Positions 7,540-15,435 of a stretch of 35,248 nucleotides of DNA are shown piece after piece; the first letter of the stretch is position 1, and every line of letters starts with the position of its first letter. The DNA comes from an uncultured Verrucomicrobia subdivision 3 bacterium. GTDB taxonomy: Bacteria; Verrucomicrobiota; Verrucomicrobiia; Limisphaerales; UBA8199. Below the pieces are notes generated by a model. That model was not told the origin of the DNA. It worked only from the letters and a program-made list of their open reading frames with translations, and did not search any database. The stretch lies in NCBI GenBank assembly GCA_903912925.1, contig CAIWJG010000732.1, positions 1 through 35,248 of the forward strand, given 5' to 3'. A program made the translations under genes and the position numbers.

Positions 7540-9584
7540 CTTGGATCAAACTCCAGTTCATCGTCAGCCTGATTGCTGTCGTCAATGTGGTCCACGCCGC
7601 TGAGCCCAGCCTCGCCCGGCCCAGCCCGGCGCAATATGCCTGGCACGAACAGGAGCGGATCATGTTCGTCTGCATCGGGGTCGCAACGTGGATGGGAACG
7701 GAATACGACGAGCATGGCAACTACGACCTCACCAAGCTGAACCCGACCGGATTGGACGCGGACGAAATCTGCCAGGCTGCGGAGTTGTGGGGCGCGCGGG
7801 AGATTCTGTTCGTGGCCGCCCATGTTGGCGGTTTCTGCTGGTGGCCGACAGATACGACGCCTTACAACGTCACCAAAATCCCGTGGAAGAATGGGAAGGG
7901 TAACCTGGTCAAAGAAATGGCTGTCGCGTGCAGGCGGCGCGGACTGGCGATCGGCCTATATCTCTACCCCGACGACCCGCGATTCGCCGCCAAGGCGATC
8001 GGGCGCGGCGGCAAAACCGATGACCCAGCGAAGCAGGAGGAATGGAATCAGCTCTACCGGCGGCAGTGGGAGGAAACGCTGACGCTCTGCGGGTCTGACC
8101 TCGTGCGCGAGATCTGGTTCGACGGCAGTTGCCAGATTCCCATGCGCGACATCTTCAACCGGCTAGCGCCCAATGCGGTGATCTTGCAGAGCCCGGCCGC
8201 CACTATCCGCTGGGTGGGAAATGAGGCCGGCATAGCTCACGATCCGAACTGGAACACCCTCAAGCGTTCGGCGCTCGAGTCCGGTGGCGCCACACAGGAC
8301 CAGAGCGCACCTGACGGCGACGCCTGGGCTCCGGTCGAGTGCGACACGCCGCTTTACGACCATAACTGGTTCTGGAACGCCGGCAACGAGCGCAAGCGCA
8401 AGAGCCTGGCGCAATTGCTGAACCTCTACGTGCAATCGGTCGGACGCGGCTCGGTGTTGCTGCTCAACTCAACACCGAACACCGATGGCCACATCCCCGA
8501 AGGAGACCGAGCTCGATATCGCGAACTGGGCGAAGCCCTCGAGCGCAACTTCGGCCACCCTCTGGCCGTCGCAACCAATGTGTCCTCCAGGGAGGTCGAG
8601 TTGGACCTGGGCGGCGCGAAACAACTCAACTGCGCTGACTTGTGGGAAGATTACCGGCTTGGCCACCGCATCCGCGCCTACGTGGTCGAGGGCCGCGCAG
8701 ACGGCGTTTGGGTGAAGCTCGCGCAGGGCACAGCAGTGGGGCGGCGCAAGCTCGATCTGTTCGCGCCGGTGACGGCGGACCGCGTGCGGGTGCGAGTGAC
8801 GCAATCGGTCGAGGTGCCGGTGATTCGCCGCTTCGCCGTTCACCATGTGGACGCAGCGCTGAACGAAGCAAATGTCCCGCCGCTCGGCCAAGGCTGTCAG
8901 ACCAAAGCGTCCACGGTCCATAGCGCGCCGTACGAAGCGCGATTCCTCATTGATGGCGACCCGAAGACGCGCTGGGGATCTCGCGATGCCGACCCCGATC
9001 CGTGGGTAGAGATTGACTTCGGGCGAGCGCGCAAGTTCGCCCATGCGAGCGCTAGTGAACTGGCTGACCGCGTGCGAAAGTTCCGAATCGAATATCGGCT
9101 CAAGGAATCCGAACCGTGGCGCACGGCTTACGAGGGCACCCGCATCGGCAACGACTGGAGCGCCGATTTCAGCCGCGTGACCGCGCAGCACATCCGATTG
9201 CACATTCTACAATACATCGGCCCGTCGCCAACCTTATGGGAGTTCCAGCTTCGCGACCGGCCTGAAGCGTGGGAGAACGCCGCCGACTGGCAGGGCGGCG
9301 GAGAAATAGCGGTGGATCTGTCCGCCGCAGTAAACGAGGCAGCTCAGTATGAAGTGCGCTTCGTCGGAGTGGACGGCAAACCGGTCGCGGTTGACCGCGC
9401 GACGCTTCTGTTTGAGGGCCAAACCGCCGCCGCCAACTTTCTGAGCGGCGTTGGGAGTGACACGCTCAAACTCAACCGCACGCAGGCCGTGGGCGACGGC
9501 GCGTCCACCTCGTTGCGCGTCACGCTTCGCACAGGCAAGGACGCAAAAGGAGCCGTTCAAGTCCGGCCAGGCATTGGTCCATGA
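7536..9584 (+). CDS. Large alpha-L-fucosidase (GH29) with C-terminal F5/8C-like module
   Basis: 682 residues with a signal peptide (MTWIKLQFIVSLIAVVNVVHAAE). The GH29 barrel shows ILFVAAHVGGFCWWPTDT near residue 90, a divergent form of the usual KHHDGF, and the nucleophile Asp196 in EIWFDGS. A DHNWFWNAGNERKRKS segment and LLLNSTPNTDG near residues 285-330 are typical of GH29. Residues about 460-580 (LIDGDPKTRWGSRD...WVEIDFG...IRLHILQY) form a discoidin/F5-8C (CBM32-like) domain for glycan binding. The start overlaps the stop of the UroD-like gene by ATGA, and its own stop overlaps the FucP-like start in the same way, so the three are translationally coupled. It acts outside the cytoplasm on fucosylated polymers. 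Confidence 0.9.
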   Translation: MTWIKLQFIVSLIAVVNVVHAAEPSLARPSPAQYAWHEQERIMFVCIGVATWMGTEYDEHGNYDLTKLNPTGLDADEICQAAELWGAREILFVAAHVGGFCWWPTDTTPYNVTKIPWKNGKGNLVKEMAVACRRRGLAIGLYLYPDDPRFAAKAIGRGGKTDDPAKQEEWNQLYRRQWEETLTLCGSDLVREIWFDGSCQIPMRDIFNRLAPNAVILQSPAATIRWVGNEAGIAHDPNWNTLKRSALESGGATQDQSAPDGDAWAPVECDTPLYDHNWFWNAGNERKRKSLAQLLNLYVQSVGRGSVLLLNSTPNTDGHIPEGDRARYRELGEALERNFGHPLAVATNVSSREVELDLGGAKQLNCADLWEDYRLGHRIRAYVVEGRADGVWVKLAQGTAVGRRKLDLFAPVTADRVRVRVTQSVEVPVIRRFAVHHVDAALNEANVPPLGQGCQTKASTVHSAPYEARFLIDGDPKTRWGSRDADPDPWVEIDFGRARKFAHASASELADRVRKFRIEYRLKESEPWRTAYEGTRIGNDWSADFSRVTAQHIRLHILQYIGPSPTLWEFQLRDRPEAWENAADWQGGGEIAVDLSAAVNEAAQYEVRFVGVDGKPVAVDRATLLFEGQTAAANFLSGVGSDTLKLNRTQAVGDGASTSLRVTLRTGKDAKGAVQVRPGIGP

Positions 9585-10915
9585 AGACTGGCAACTTCAG
9601 CAATCTGTTCCGCACAGCAGATGGCCGCAGCTTTGGCCGGACCTTCCTGCTGATGTGCGCGCTATTCCTGCTCTCCGGGCTGTGCAACAGCATGCTCGAC
9701 ACGCTCAACAAGCATTTCCAGAACTCGTTCGCGATCAACAAGATGCAGTCCGCGTTAGTCCAGAACGCCTTCTACCTGGGCTATTTTGTGATGGCCATTC
9801 CCGCCGGCCTGCTGGCCCGGCGCCTGGGCTACAAGGGGGGGATTCTCACCGGCTTGTGCATCATCATGCTGGGCGCGTTCTGGTTTGTCCCGGCCACGCG
9901 CATCGGAACCTACTGGGCCTTCCTGACGGGGCTCTTCATCCTCGCGGTCGGCTTCACCTGCATCGAGACCATCGCCAACCCTTACGCCACCGTGCTGGGC
10001 CCTCCGGAAACCGGCGCCGCGCGCATCAACCTGGCCCAAAGCTGCAATGGCGTCGGCTGGATGGCCGGCCCTACGTTGGCCGGATTCTTCATCCTCTCCT
10101 CCACCAGCGAAGTCAACCGAAGCAATGAATCCCTCTACCTCCCCTACCTTCTGCTGGGCCTCCTGGCCGCCGCCATGCTCGGCGTCATCGCCTTATCCCC
10201 GGTGCCGGATCTGCACGCGGAAGAGGAGCGCAAGGCGGTCGCCGACGGTGGCGCTCCTGCCGAATCTCTCTGGCGGCGCCGGCACTTCGTCTTCGCGATC
10301 ATCGCGCAGTTCTGTTACGTTGCGGCACAGACCGGGATCTTCAGCTACTTCATCAATTACCTTGCCTCAGACGCACCGCCGCTCAGCGCTGCCGCAGCCT
10401 CCAAGCTGCCCGGCTATATGACCGCTCTCAAGGACGGCGCTTATTGCGTCACTGACCGCGGAGCGGCCACGCTGCTTTCCTTTGGCGGCTTCGGCCTTTT
10501 TCTGCTCGGACGCATTACCGGCAGCCTGGCGTTGCGCGCGTTCAAACCGCACCGGATGCTTGCCGCCTATTCGGCGCTCAATGTCCTCATGATGCTTTGT
10601 GTCGTGCTCAAGCTGGGCTGGATTTCGGTCGGGGCGTTGTTCCTGAGCTTCTTCTTCATGTCTATTTCCTACCCGACCATCTTTGCCCTGGCGATTTATG
10701 ACCTGGGCGAGCAGACCAAAAGAGCTTCTTCGTACTTGGTGATGGCCATTCTCGGCGGAGCGATCATGCCCTTGTTCATGGGCTGGCTGGCGGACAACTG
10801 GGGCATGCGCGGTGGTTTTCTCATGCCCCTGGGCTGCTTCCTGGCCATCGCCGCGTATGCCGCGTTCTGGAGCAGGCTTAGCCGACGGCACCTTTGCGTT
10901 ACGCAGCACGTTTAG
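9581..10915 (+). CDS. FucP-like sugar:proton symporter (MFS)
   Basis: 444 residues, about 12 hydrophobic segments, major facilitator superfamily, FHS/FucP group. Evidence: the TM1 segment LLSGLCNSMLDTLNKHFQ, where Asp40 matches the proton-coupling Asp of E. coli FucP; the TM4 CIETIANPYATVLGPPETGAARINLAQS, where Glu129 matches the second key acidic residue; and the C-terminal SISYPTIFALAIYDLGEQTKRASSYLVM. It imports L-fucose or a related deoxysugar released by the neighbouring fucosidases. The start overlaps the fucosidase stop by 4 bases. It ends tail-to-tail with the first permease gene, overlapping it by 4 bases. No fucose isomerase, kinase or aldolase is present in the window. Confidence 0.9.
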   Translation: MKTGNFSNLFRTADGRSFGRTFLLMCALFLLSGLCNSMLDTLNKHFQNSFAINKMQSALVQNAFYLGYFVMAIPAGLLARRLGYKGGILTGLCIIMLGAFWFVPATRIGTYWAFLTGLFILAVGFTCIETIANPYATVLGPPETGAARINLAQSCNGVGWMAGPTLAGFFILSSTSEVNRSNESLYLPYLLLGLLAAAMLGVIALSPVPDLHAEEERKAVADGGAPAESLWRRRHFVFAIIAQFCYVAAQTGIFSYFINYLASDAPPLSAAAASKLPGYMTALKDGAYCVTDRGAATLLSFGGFGLFLLGRITGSLALRAFKPHRMLAAYSALNVLMMLCVVLKLGWISVGALFLSFFFMSISYPTIFALAIYDLGEQTKRASSYLVMAILGGAIMPLFMGWLADNWGMRGGFLMPLGCFLAIAAYAAFWSRLSRRHLCVTQHV

Positions 10916-11712
10916 GAACTAGCGCTGGTGTAACGCCGCATGGAAGCACGCCAGCCCCACTCCGAAACGCAGAAGCAAACCACGCTCATCGCCAACAGCA
11001 AGAACACCGGCGCGGGAGAGGAAAGCTTGTCCGCCAGCAGACGGACCGGGACGTTGGATACCAGCAGCATAGGCAGGGCGAACGTAAAGACAGCCTTAAA
11101 CAGCCCTCGGAAAGCCTCGTCAGGCATACGCGCGATGTTGAACAGGTTGTAATAGCCCCAGACAATCCCCTGCGCGCGCACGGTCCAGAAGCTGATGCTG
11201 GCCAGGAGGAACATCAAGCAATAGTGAATCGCAACGCCCGTCACACATAGGGCCAGGAAGCCCAGCACCTGCAATAGCGACGGAACCAGATGCAGTTGGT
11301 GCGCAGCATAAACCATCAGCCCCACCGCGGAGGAGGCGTTAACGAAGGCCCCTAAGTCCACCTGCCGGAGCGACACGATAAAGCGGGTGTTGACCGGCAG
11401 CAATAACAGGAAGTCCAGCTTGCCGGTGCGCACCAACTCGGAGAGGTTCGTGCAGTTGACGAGAAAGAAGGCCTGGAAGATCTGCTGGATGAAATGGCTG
11501 CCGCCGATCAGCATGACCACCTGCCATTTGGTCCAGGTGCCGATGTGCTCGGTGTGGAGATAGAGCACACTGATGAAACTGAGCTGCAAACCGAACCAGA
11601 GCAACTCCACGAGAATCCAGAGCAGGAAGTTGCTCTTGAAACTCATCTCCCGAGCGACTGAGTTCTTCCACAGGGCGCCATAAATGCCGACATAGCGTGC
11701 GAAGGTCTTCAT
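10912..11712 (-). CDS. ABC-2 type permease (DUF990 family), subunit 1
   Basis: 266 residues with six or so hydrophobic segments. It belongs to the ABC-2-type permeases of the DUF990 (PF06182) type, recognised by the N-terminal RYVGIYGALWKNSVAREMSFKSNFLLWI, the central LVRTGKLDFLLLLPVNTRFIVS and the closing SEWGWRASMRRYTSASS. Such proteins form heterodimers in the inner membrane and need an ATPase partner. The second subunit lies upstream (11907-12713). The ATP-binding subunit normally upstream of the pair is absent. The start overlaps the stop of a repeat-made 62-codon frame by ATGA. Substrate unknown. Confidence 0.85.
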   Translation of the reverse strand: MKTFARYVGIYGALWKNSVAREMSFKSNFLLWILVELLWFGLQLSFISVLYLHTEHIGTWTKWQVVMLIGGSHFIQQIFQAFFLVNCTNLSELVRTGKLDFLLLLPVNTRFIVSLRQVDLGAFVNASSAVGLMVYAAHQLHLVPSLLQVLGFLALCVTGVAIHYCLMFLLASISFWTVRAQGIVWGYYNLFNIARMPDEAFRGLFKAVFTFALPMLLVSNVPVRLLADKLSSPAPVFLLLAMSVVCFCVSEWGWRASMRRYTSASS

Positions 11713-11897
11713 CTGCTGGTTGAAGGACCGCGGTGCTTACACGGGTCCCATACGTCCCATACGTCGCATACGTCCCATAGGTTAAGTGGGTTGTGTGGGG
11801 TGGCCGGCTTACACCGCGCGCCCGTTTTGCCCTTACGTGACAATGTAACCTTGTAACCCATGTAACTCATGTAACCCATGTAACTCATGTAACTCAT
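11709..11897 (-). CDS. Possible small repeat-encoded protein between two permease genes
   Basis: 62 codons. It starts 9 bases after the upstream permease stop, with GAGGAAGGGG just before the ATG, and its TGA overlaps the ATG of the next permease. The N-terminus is five Met-Ser/Gly-Tyr triplets made by a 9-bp DNA array (ATGAGTTAC units); near residues 40-52 there is a second periodic run WDVCDVWDVWD from another 9-bp array. The middle is basic. Such arrays elsewhere in the window lie outside genes, so this frame may be a passive result of 9-bp (three-codon) repeats. The ribosome site and exact fit into the operon gap argue the other way; translation could couple the two permeases. Function unknown. 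Confidence 0.3.
   Translation of the reverse strand: MSYMSYMGYMSYMGYKVTLSRKGKTGARCKPATPHNPLNLWDVCDVWDVWDPCKHRGPSTSR
11741..11778. repeat. 9-bp tandem array (ACGTCCCAT)
   Basis: Three units of 9 bp (11752-11778), ACGTCCCAT, ACGTCGCAT, ACGTCCCAT, preceded by a degenerate unit. The array lies inside the small frame between the permeases. Confidence 0.85.
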
Positions 11898-11898
11898 G
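11843..11898. repeat. 9-bp tandem array (ATGTAACTC)
   Basis: About six units of ATGTAACYC, one of them 8 bp long (11852-11859), directly downstream of the second permease stop. On the minus strand the regular units read as Met-Ser/Gly-Tyr codons. Confidence 0.85.
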
Positions 11899-11906
11899 CC
11901 CCTTCC

Positions 11907-12713
11907 TCATCCTCCAACTGCCGAGTAATGCTTGATGCCCCGACGCCAGGCGAACCGCGCCAGTCCGTAGGCGGCGATCACCCACAAGCCTTGTATCAGC
12001 AAGCCGCGGATCAGATCCATGCCCACGGCCTTGCCCATATAAATGCTCACCGGGAAATAGAGCTGATACGGAAATGGCGTCAAGAAAAGCGCCTGCTCCA
12101 GCCCGTGCGGCAGGATGTCCAGGGGAAACAAATGCCCGCTGGCGAGGTATTCAAAAGCGAAGAGGATGAAGATAAACGTGGAAACCTCCAGCACCCAGAA
12201 CGCGAGCATCGCCATGGTGTAGGACATGAAGAATTGAAGCAGGGCTGTTAGCGCCGTTGAAATAAGGAAGGCGCCGAAAGCGGTCCAATTCGGTGGCAGA
12301 ACAAAGTACTGGTGCAGATAGAGAATGAAGATCGCCAGCGGCGTCGCCGCCACCGCCAGATACGTCACCCGCCCGGACAGGAACAAACAGAGGCGATACC
12401 ACAGGTAGTCAATCGGTTTGAGCAGGAACTGGCTGATGTTGCCATCCTTGATGTCGGCGGCAATTTGCCAATCGTCCTCGTTCACCGCCGTCAGGGCGTC
12501 CACCACGGTCGTGAGCAGATAATACGAGATCATCTGGGCCAGTGAATAGGTGCCGACGGTGGATCCTGCGCCGTTGCCCGAATAGATCTTCTGCCACACG
12601 TAGAGTATGGCGACGAGCGGGATCAGGCCGAAGACCGCCCGCGCCAGGAAATTGAGCCGGTATGTCAGGTTGTTCTGAATCCCAATGTTAAGGACATGCC
12701 AGTATTTCTTCAT
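11907..12713 (-). CDS. ABC-2 type permease (DUF990 family), subunit 2
   Basis: 268 residues from MKKYWHVLNIGIQ; 11 extra in-frame upstream codons (MGDTLGAKRSA) are unlikely to be part of it. About six membrane segments. Family landmarks: LTYRLNFLARAVFGLIPLVAILYVWQKIY, then DIKDGNISQFLLKPIDYLWYRLCLF, a cytoplasmic segment that is highly conserved in these permeases, and a late LARFAWRRGIKHYSAVGG. It pairs with the permease at 10912-11712 to form the membrane part of an ABC-2 exporter. No ATPase gene precedes it; the 315 bases upstream are repeats and the next gene is glgP on the other strand. Confidence 0.85.
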   Translation of the reverse strand: MKKYWHVLNIGIQNNLTYRLNFLARAVFGLIPLVAILYVWQKIYSGNGAGSTVGTYSLAQMISYYLLTTVVDALTAVNEDDWQIAADIKDGNISQFLLKPIDYLWYRLCLFLSGRVTYLAVAATPLAIFILYLHQYFVLPPNWTAFGAFLISTALTALLQFFMSYTMAMLAFWVLEVSTFIFILFAFEYLASGHLFPLDILPHGLEQALFLTPFPYQLYFPVSIYMGKAVGMDLIRGLLIQGLWVIAAYGLARFAWRRGIKHYSAVGG

Positions 12714-12783
12714 CGCGCTGCGTTTGGCCCCCAATGTATCGCCCATTATGCTGGCTGGAAAGGGCGGAGTGCTTGGGGAAAGG

Positions 12784-12810
12784 ATGAATTATGAATTATG
12801 AATTATGAAA
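12784..12810. repeat. 7-bp tandem array (ATGAATT)
   Basis: Three perfect 7-bp units ATGAATT followed by ATGAAA. Confidence 0.9.
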
Positions 12811-12880
12811 GGCTGGTATGAGGGTCTCAATTCGCGGATCATTTCTCGTTCTCAGTCATTCCCGGTTTTGGGATTCCCTT

Positions 12881-12937
12881 CACGTTTCACGTTTCACGTT
12901 TCACGTATCACGCAGATTTCCTTCACGTTTCACGCAC
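12881..12937. repeat. 7-bp tandem array (CACGTTT)
   Basis: Units CACGTTT three times, CACGTAT and CACGCAG (12881-12915), then after a 9-base gap CACGTTT and CACGCAC (12924-12937). Confidence 0.9.
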
Positions 12938-13028
12938 ATTTCAATTGCCGTGTCCGCGGGCGCTGATTACGGTCTGAGGATTAACCACTTGCGAAATAGA
13001 GTATTGAACGGATGTTGATTGGCACTTT

Positions 13029-15242
13029 ATGACGAAGACACCGCTGACAAGCGAACAACTTACGGCATTAGCTGCGGGCCTGAACAAGGTTGCGCGCAAT
13101 CTCTGGTGGACCTGGAGCCAGGAGGCGCAGGAAATCTTCCAGGAACTCTCCCCGCGCGGCTGGCAGAACCTTTACCACAACGCGGTGGCGATCCTGCATG
13201 AGGTGTCGGATTACGAGCTGCGAGTGCGGCTCCAGGACCCGTATTTCGCGAATCGCGTCAGCGAGGTATTACGGCTTTTCGACGCCTACATGAATGACCA
13301 GCATACCTGGGCACACGATCAGGCGCAGGCGTTGCGGGCTAATCCGGTGGCGTATTTCTCGGCGGAGTTCGGTTTTCACGAGACGCTGCCGATAGCGGCA
13401 GGCGGGTTGGGCATGCTGGCAGGCGACCATACGAAGTCAGCAAGCGACCTCGGGATCGGCTTTGTCGGCATCAGCCTGTTTTACCGCGAGGGCTATTTTC
13501 AGCAGGCCATTGATGCGAATAATTGGCAAACGGAATACTTCACACTGCTGAACCCGAAGAACCTCCCGGTCGAACCGGTGCTCAACGAGAAGGGCGAGCC
13601 GCTGGTTTGCCGGATGGACATCGGCATGAACCAGGTGGCGTTCCAGGCTTGGCGGGCGAATGTCGGCCGTGCGGTGGTCTATTTGCTGGACGCCAACCGC
13701 CCCGAGAACGAGCAGCATTTTCGCGACTTGACCCAGCGGGTTTATGGCGGCGACAGCACGACGCGGATCATGCAGGAAATGCTGCTGGGAATCGGAGGCG
13801 TAAAGCTGCTGCGCACATTGGGAGTGCAGCCGTCGGTATTCCACATGAACGAGGGGCACGCAGCCTTTCTGACGCTCGAACTGGTCCGCGAGAAGATGGC
13901 AGCGGGGAAGAATCTATCGGAGGCGCTCAGCCAGACCAAGGCGGAGTGCCTCTTCACAACGCATACACCTGTCGAAGCCGGCCACGACCGTTTCAGCCCG
14001 GACCTCATGGACTACGCCATGCACCGGTTCCGGACACAAATCCCGGCACCCTTCGGGGAAATAATGAAGCTGGGCCGGGTCAATCCGCAGGACCAGCACG
14101 AGCCGTTCTGCATGACGGTGCTCGCCCTCAAGCTGTCGCGCGCGGCCAATGCGGTGAGCGAACTGCACGGGCGCGTGAGCCGGCACATGTGGCATTGCCT
14201 CTTTCCCGACAAACCGGTCGAGCAGGTGCCGATCGGGCACATCACCAACGGGATTCACTTGCTGGGCTGGATGAAGGGAACGGTGCGCCGGCTCTGGCAA
14301 CACAAACTGACGGCACCCTCCGCTGACGAAACCCCGGCTGGTGTTGGAACGCCGCATGAGGGCACGCGGCCTACAGATGTTCGCGCGTCAGAGCCGTATT
14401 GGGCCACGCAGGTCAACTCTCCGGAATTCTGGCTGCGCCTGGCGGACGACGACTTCATTTCCGACGAGGAACTCTGGGCCTTGCGCTTCAAGCTGCGCCG
14501 GGAACTCATCGAGTTCGCCCGACGGCGCCTGCTGATCCAGGGCCAGCGGCTGGCGCACGGCGACTTCATCGCGTTCGATCAACTGCTCAATCCGGACGCG
14601 CTCACGATCGGTTTCGCAAGGCGGTTTGCCACCTACAAGCGGGCGCCGCTCATTTTCCAGCAGTTGGAGAACATCGTGCGCCTGGCGTGCGACAAGGACC
14701 GACCGGTGCAATTCATCTTCGCCGGAAAGGCCCATCCGCGTGATGATGACGGCAAACGCTTCATCCAGCACATCATCCACCTGAGCAAATACAGCGACTT
14801 GCAGGGGCACCTGGTGTTCATCGAGAACTACGACGTGCATGTAGCCCGGCAGATGGTGTCCGGCTGCGATGTGTGGCTCAACACGCCACGCCGGCCGTTG
14901 GAGGCTTCGGGCACCAGCGGCATGAAGGCCGGCTGCCAGGGCTGCTTGAATTTGAGCATCCTGGACGGCTGGTGGCGCGAGGGCTACGACGGCACGAACG
15001 GGTTCGCCATCGGCGAGGACTCCCATGCCGATTCGGTCGAGCAACAGGATCGGGTGGACAGCGCTAACCTTTACAAGGTGTTGACTGAGGAGGTGATCCC
15101 GCTGTTCTACCAACGCGACGCGCAAGGCATCCCCCGGCAGTGGATCCAACGTATCCGCCGCGCGATGGTGACCCTGGTGCCGCAGTTCACCACCGCCCGC
15201 ATGGTGCGGGAATATACGGAGAAGTACTATTTGCCGAAGTGA
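13029..15242 (+). CDS. glgP: Glycogen/alpha-glucan phosphorylase
   Basis: 737 residues, GT35 family of the shorter alpha-glucan phosphorylase type. It releases glucose-1-phosphate from glycogen or maltodextrin in the cytoplasm. Evidence: VAYFSAEFGFHETLPIAAGGLGMLAGDH, FHMNEGHAAFLTLELVR, FTTHTPVEAGHDRF, GFARRFATYKRAPLI, FIFAGKAHPRDDDGK and the pyridoxal-phosphate site EASGTSGMKAG with Lys633. Residues about 429-455 (SADETPAGVGTPHEGTRPTDVRAS) are a low-complexity extra stretch in an otherwise conserved region; its DNA resembles a dispersed intergenic repeat (see 14314-14394). A REP-like inverted repeat follows the stop. No Shine-Dalgarno sequence is visible. Confidence 0.95.
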   Translation: MTKTPLTSEQLTALAAGLNKVARNLWWTWSQEAQEIFQELSPRGWQNLYHNAVAILHEVSDYELRVRLQDPYFANRVSEVLRLFDAYMNDQHTWAHDQAQALRANPVAYFSAEFGFHETLPIAAGGLGMLAGDHTKSASDLGIGFVGISLFYREGYFQQAIDANNWQTEYFTLLNPKNLPVEPVLNEKGEPLVCRMDIGMNQVAFQAWRANVGRAVVYLLDANRPENEQHFRDLTQRVYGGDSTTRIMQEMLLGIGGVKLLRTLGVQPSVFHMNEGHAAFLTLELVREKMAAGKNLSEALSQTKAECLFTTHTPVEAGHDRFSPDLMDYAMHRFRTQIPAPFGEIMKLGRVNPQDQHEPFCMTVLALKLSRAANAVSELHGRVSRHMWHCLFPDKPVEQVPIGHITNGIHLLGWMKGTVRRLWQHKLTAPSADETPAGVGTPHEGTRPTDVRASEPYWATQVNSPEFWLRLADDDFISDEELWALRFKLRRELIEFARRRLLIQGQRLAHGDFIAFDQLLNPDALTIGFARRFATYKRAPLIFQQLENIVRLACDKDRPVQFIFAGKAHPRDDDGKRFIQHIIHLSKYSDLQGHLVFIENYDVHVARQMVSGCDVWLNTPRRPLEASGTSGMKAGCQGCLNLSILDGWWREGYDGTNGFAIGEDSHADSVEQQDRVDSANLYKVLTEEVIPLFYQRDAQGIPRQWIQRIRRAMVTLVPQFTTARMVREYTEKYYLPK
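14314..14394. repeat. REP-like insertion inside glgP
   Basis: About 27 codons of low-complexity sequence within glgP. The core at 14351-14370 is a short stem (GCCGC...GCGGC), and its reverse complement begins TGTAGGCCGC, like the GTAGCCGCC arms of the inverted repeat at 15268-15348. It keeps the reading frame. Boundaries are estimated from family alignment by eye. Confidence 0.45.
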
Positions 15243-15267
15243 AGGCGGCTTTTGGATAGATACCAGA

Positions 15268-15348
15268 AGCCGTAGCCGCCAACGTCAGTTGGTGCTAAGC
15301 TTTTGCTGCGAACGAGAAATGCGCCAACTGACGTTGGCGGCTACGGCT
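15268..15348. repeat. REP-like perfect inverted repeat
   Basis: Two perfect 25-bp arms (15268-15292 and 15324-15348), extendable to 28 bp with one G-T pair, around a loop of about 25 bases. It lies between the co-directional glgP and rlmN genes. There is no T-run, so it is not a standard intrinsic terminator. The arm is related to that at 27862-27943: 17 of 23 aligned positions are identical. Confidence 0.9.
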
Positions 15349-15435
15349 CCGTGGTTCCTTGAACCGCCCTGGCGCTGCGTGAAAAGGCAAAAGGTTGAAT
15401 GGCGCAACTACCCCGGGATGCGCTAACCTCTCCTG

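Larger units (their letters stand above)
12714..13028. other. Intergenic spacer with two 7-bp arrays
   Basis: 315 bases between the divergent permease and glgP genes, so it should hold two promoters, but I cannot place either with confidence. The visible features are the ATGAATT and CACGTTT arrays listed separately. No gene is apparent. Confidence 0.65.

Noticed and set aside
10925..10955. CATGCGGCGTT in the permease end resembles part of the glgP insertion
   Set aside because: It encodes the conserved RASMRRYTSASS end of a permease and is explained by coding sequence.
15268..15348. Strong hairpin after glgP as an intrinsic terminator
   Set aside because: No T-run follows, and a related hairpin occurs elsewhere; it is better described as a REP-like repeat.
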